64,000 nucleotides of DNA, from positions 82,236 to 146,235 of the forward strand of contig DATCTK010000049.1 in the NCBI GenBank assembly GCA_036567985.1, in the 5' to 3' direction. The position numbers were made by a program, and so were the translations under genes. This stretch comes from SZUA-229 sp036567985 (GTDB taxonomy: Bacteria > Pseudomonadota > Gammaproteobacteria > SZUA-229). Shown piece by piece: positions 62,115-64,000 of this stretch. Numbering within the stretch: position 1 is the first letter of the stretch; the number at the start of each line of letters is the position of its first letter. The notes under the pieces were generated by a model that worked only from the letters and a program-made list of their open reading frames with translations, was not told where the DNA came from and did no database searches.

Positions 62115-63797
62115 ATGCCTCAGCCAATTCCCACCCCCTGGTTTAACAGCTACCCAGACGGTGTTCCCCACGAAGTCGATATTGATGCCTATACCTCGGT
62201 GGTGGATGTATTTGAAGAAGCCACCAGTGAATTCGCCAGCAAACCGGCCTTTCACAATTTCGGCAAAACCATCAGCTACGCCGAGCTGGATCACTACAGC
62301 AAGCAACTGGCCTCGTTCTTACAGAACCAGCTGAATATGCACAAGGGGGAGCGGCTGGCGATTATGATGCCCAATCTGCTGCAGAACCCGATTGCAATTT
62401 TTGCCGGCCTGCGCGCCGGGCTCACCATTGTCAACACCAACCCGCTATACACCGGCGAGGAACTGCGACACCAGTTAACTGACGCCGAAGCCACCACGAT
62501 TATTGTGCTGGAAAATTTTGCCCACACACTGGAAGGCATTATTCATGACACACCGATCAAGCATGTCATTGTCACCCGCATGGGCGACATGCTGCCTTTT
62601 CCCAAATCGTGCCTGATTAACCTGGTGGTGAAACACGTTAAAAAAATGGTGCCCGCCTATTCACTGCCGGAGCACTACAGCTTCAAACATTGCCTGCAGA
62701 AAGGCGATGTAAATCACTACCAGCGCCCCGACATCGGCGCGGATGATTACGCCTTTCTGCAATACACCGGCGGCACCACGGGCGTGGCCAAGGGTGCGAT
62801 TCTCACCCACCGCAATATCATCGCCAATCTACAACAGGTGTCTGCGTGGATCGGCGACTTCCTGAAAAAAGGTGAAGAACGCATTATCACCGCGCTGCCG
62901 CTGTACCATATCTTTTCGCTACTGGCCAACTGCCTGCTGTTTATGAAAATCGGCGGCTATAACCATTTAATCACCAACCCCCGCGACATCAAGGGTTTTG
63001 TAAAGGAAATCAAACGGGTCAGATTCACCGCCTTCACCGGGGTGAATACCCTGTTCAACGGCCTGCTCAATAATAAGGATTTTGCGGAGGTGGATTTCTC
63101 CGCACTGAAACTCAGCCTGGGCGGTGGCATGGCAGTCCAGCAATCGGTGGCCGAACGCTGGAAACAGGTCACCGGCAGCACCTTGCTGGAAGCCTACGGC
63201 CTCACCGAAACCTCACCGGCGGTGTGCATCAACCCGATTACACAAAGCGATTACAACGGCAAAATCGGCCTGCCGATTCCTTCCACCGAGGTCTGCATTC
63301 AGGATGACGACGGGCAAGTACTGTCCGTGGGCGAAATCGGTGAAATCTGCATCCGCGGCCCGCAGGTCACCCAGGGTTATTACAAACGTCCCGATGAAAC
63401 CGCACAGGCGTTTGATGAGGACGGCTGGTTCCACAGCGGCGATATCGGCTTTATGGATGAGCAGGGTTATTTCCAGATCGTCGATCGCAAAAAAGACATG
63501 ATTATTGTCTCCGGCTTTAATGTCTACCCCAACGAAGTGGAAGCGGTAATCGCCAGCCACGAGGATGTGATTGAAGTGGGCGTGATCGGCATTCCCGACG
63601 ACGCCAGCGGTGAAATCGTGATGGCGGTAATTGTCAGCCGCAACCCGCAGCTCACCCACGAACACATTCGCATGCACTGCGAGCTGTCACTCACCCGCTA
63701 TAAAATCCCCAAACGCATCGAGTTTGTCGACGAAGTACCCAAAACCAATGTGGGCAAAATTCTGCGCCGCGAGCTGCGCGATCAGTTCATCGACTGA
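62115..63797 (+). CDS. fadD: Long-chain-fatty-acid--CoA ligase
   Basis: AMP-forming acyl-CoA synthetase of 560 residues from ATG 62115, which has a GGAG six bases upstream; 62103 is also in frame. Motifs are the P-loop YTGGTTGVAKGAILTHRN, the GLTETSPAV adenylate site, and the hinge DRKKDMIIVSGFNVYPNEVE, with the catalytic Lys near the end in PKTNVGKILRREL. The composition (RPAFHNFGKT-like FHNFGKTISYAELD) is that of gammaproteobacterial FadD. It activates fatty acids for beta-oxidation or phospholipid synthesis at the inner membrane. Confidence 0.93.
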   Translation: MPQPIPTPWFNSYPDGVPHEVDIDAYTSVVDVFEEATSEFASKPAFHNFGKTISYAELDHYSKQLASFLQNQLNMHKGERLAIMMPNLLQNPIAIFAGLRAGLTIVNTNPLYTGEELRHQLTDAEATTIIVLENFAHTLEGIIHDTPIKHVIVTRMGDMLPFPKSCLINLVVKHVKKMVPAYSLPEHYSFKHCLQKGDVNHYQRPDIGADDYAFLQYTGGTTGVAKGAILTHRNIIANLQQVSAWIGDFLKKGEERIITALPLYHIFSLLANCLLFMKIGGYNHLITNPRDIKGFVKEIKRVRFTAFTGVNTLFNGLLNNKDFAEVDFSALKLSLGGGMAVQQSVAERWKQVTGSTLLEAYGLTETSPAVCINPITQSDYNGKIGLPIPSTEVCIQDDDGQVLSVGEIGEICIRGPQVTQGYYKRPDETAQAFDEDGWFHSGDIGFMDEQGYFQIVDRKKDMIIVSGFNVYPNEVEAVIASHEDVIEVGVIGIPDDASGEIVMAVIVSRNPQLTHEHIRMHCELSLTRYKIPKRIEFVDEVPKTNVGKILRRELRDQFID

Positions 63798-63803
63798 TTG
63801 CTT

Positions 63804-63980
63804 CTAAAAGGGGTCAGAGCCCTTTTTCGTACTTTTTCGTACTTATGAAGAAAAGTCCGCAAATGAACGCAAATTGTTTCATGCCTAACGAAAAGGGCTC
63901 TGACCCCTTTTAGCTGGACCCCTTTTAGCTGGAACAAATTCGCTGCACCACACCAACATGAACGAAAAGGGCTCTGACCC
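63804..63980. repeat. Cluster of GGGGTCAGAGCCC-type inverted repeats
   Basis: One copy of AAAAGGGGTCAGAGCCCTTT at about 63807-63826 is mirrored by a reverse-complement copy at about 63888-63913, and a third copy in the mirrored orientation lies at 63962-63980. A shorter CCCCTTTTAGCTGGA direct duplicate follows the second. Between them sits another GCAAATGAACGCAAAT unit like those near 36550 and 36820. This repeat family is frequent near REP-associated transposase genes; none is in the window, but the sequence continues past the edge. Confidence 0.8.
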
Positions 63981-64000
63981 ACTGCTGTCCCAGCTAATAA

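Noticed and set aside
63782..63982. 66-codon minus-strand frame at the right edge
   Set aside because: Made entirely of inverted repeats and their spacers.
1..64000. CRISPR arrays, tRNA/rRNA genes, integrases or prophage genes
   Set aside because: Looked for and not seen; the only repeats are short palindromic families and the 14-bp tandem array.

Overview
The window looks like a chromosomal segment of a free-living gammaproteobacterium. The block pilGHIJ-chpA / gshB-tonB-yqgE-ruvX-pyrR-pyrB-pyrC' / pilT-pilU / yggS-proC-yggT follows the gene order known from Pseudomonas and relatives. A lone soxB, a full assimilatory nitrate system and a rhombosortase beside a type II secretion operon suggest a sulfur-metabolising, biofilm-forming environmental lineage rather than Pseudomonas itself; this placement is inferred. 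No tRNA, rRNA, CRISPR array, integrase or intact insertion sequence was seen.

Layout. 1-1250 (+): the 3' end of metF, then rsmE. 1254-11372 (-): a Chp-type chemosensory operon for twitching motility (pilG, pilH, pilI, pilJ, chpA, chpC), lacking the methylesterase and methyltransferase genes. 11607-18346 (+): gshB, apbE, a tonB-like gene, yqgE, ruvX, pyrR, pyrB and a dihydroorotase homologue without the metal-binding HxH motif. 18356-19423 (-): a diguanylate cyclase. 19611-20998 (+): an spmA/spmB-like membrane pair. 21090-24556 (-): three consecutive PilT-family ATPase genes. 24749-27321 (+): yggS, proC, yggT, yggU. Then a TauE/SafE-like membrane protein (-) and an HU-family protein with a lysine-rich tail (+).

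28647-43127 (+) encodes a type II secretion system, gspC-gspN, interrupted between gspF and gspG by soxB, a mosaic of small palindromic repeats and a divergent rhombosortase gene. No prepilin peptidase gene (gspO/pilD) lies here. 43130-48320 holds a cysteine-cluster protein, a pseudouridine synthase, gshA and several small or uncharacterised genes, one behind a perfect FNR/Anr box with class II spacing.

48356-60987 (-) is a nitrate assimilation locus read nasT, nasS, nrtA, porin, nrtB, nrtD, nirB, nirD, nasA. It has two near-duplicate control regions, before nrtA and before nrtB. Each carries a sigma-54 promoter, two RNA hairpins with A1/G4 hexaloops as recognised by ANTAR proteins, and a strong terminator whose 5' arm overlaps the second hairpin. 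NasT (ANTAR) and NasS (nitrate sensor) are encoded upstream, behind a perfect NtrC palindrome and a sigma-54-like promoter. The logic reads as nitrogen limitation (NtrC, sigma-54) combined with nitrate presence (NasS/NasT antitermination). The window ends with a GST-like gene, a fadD-type acyl-CoA ligase preceded by a five-codon upstream frame, and a cluster of inverted repeats.
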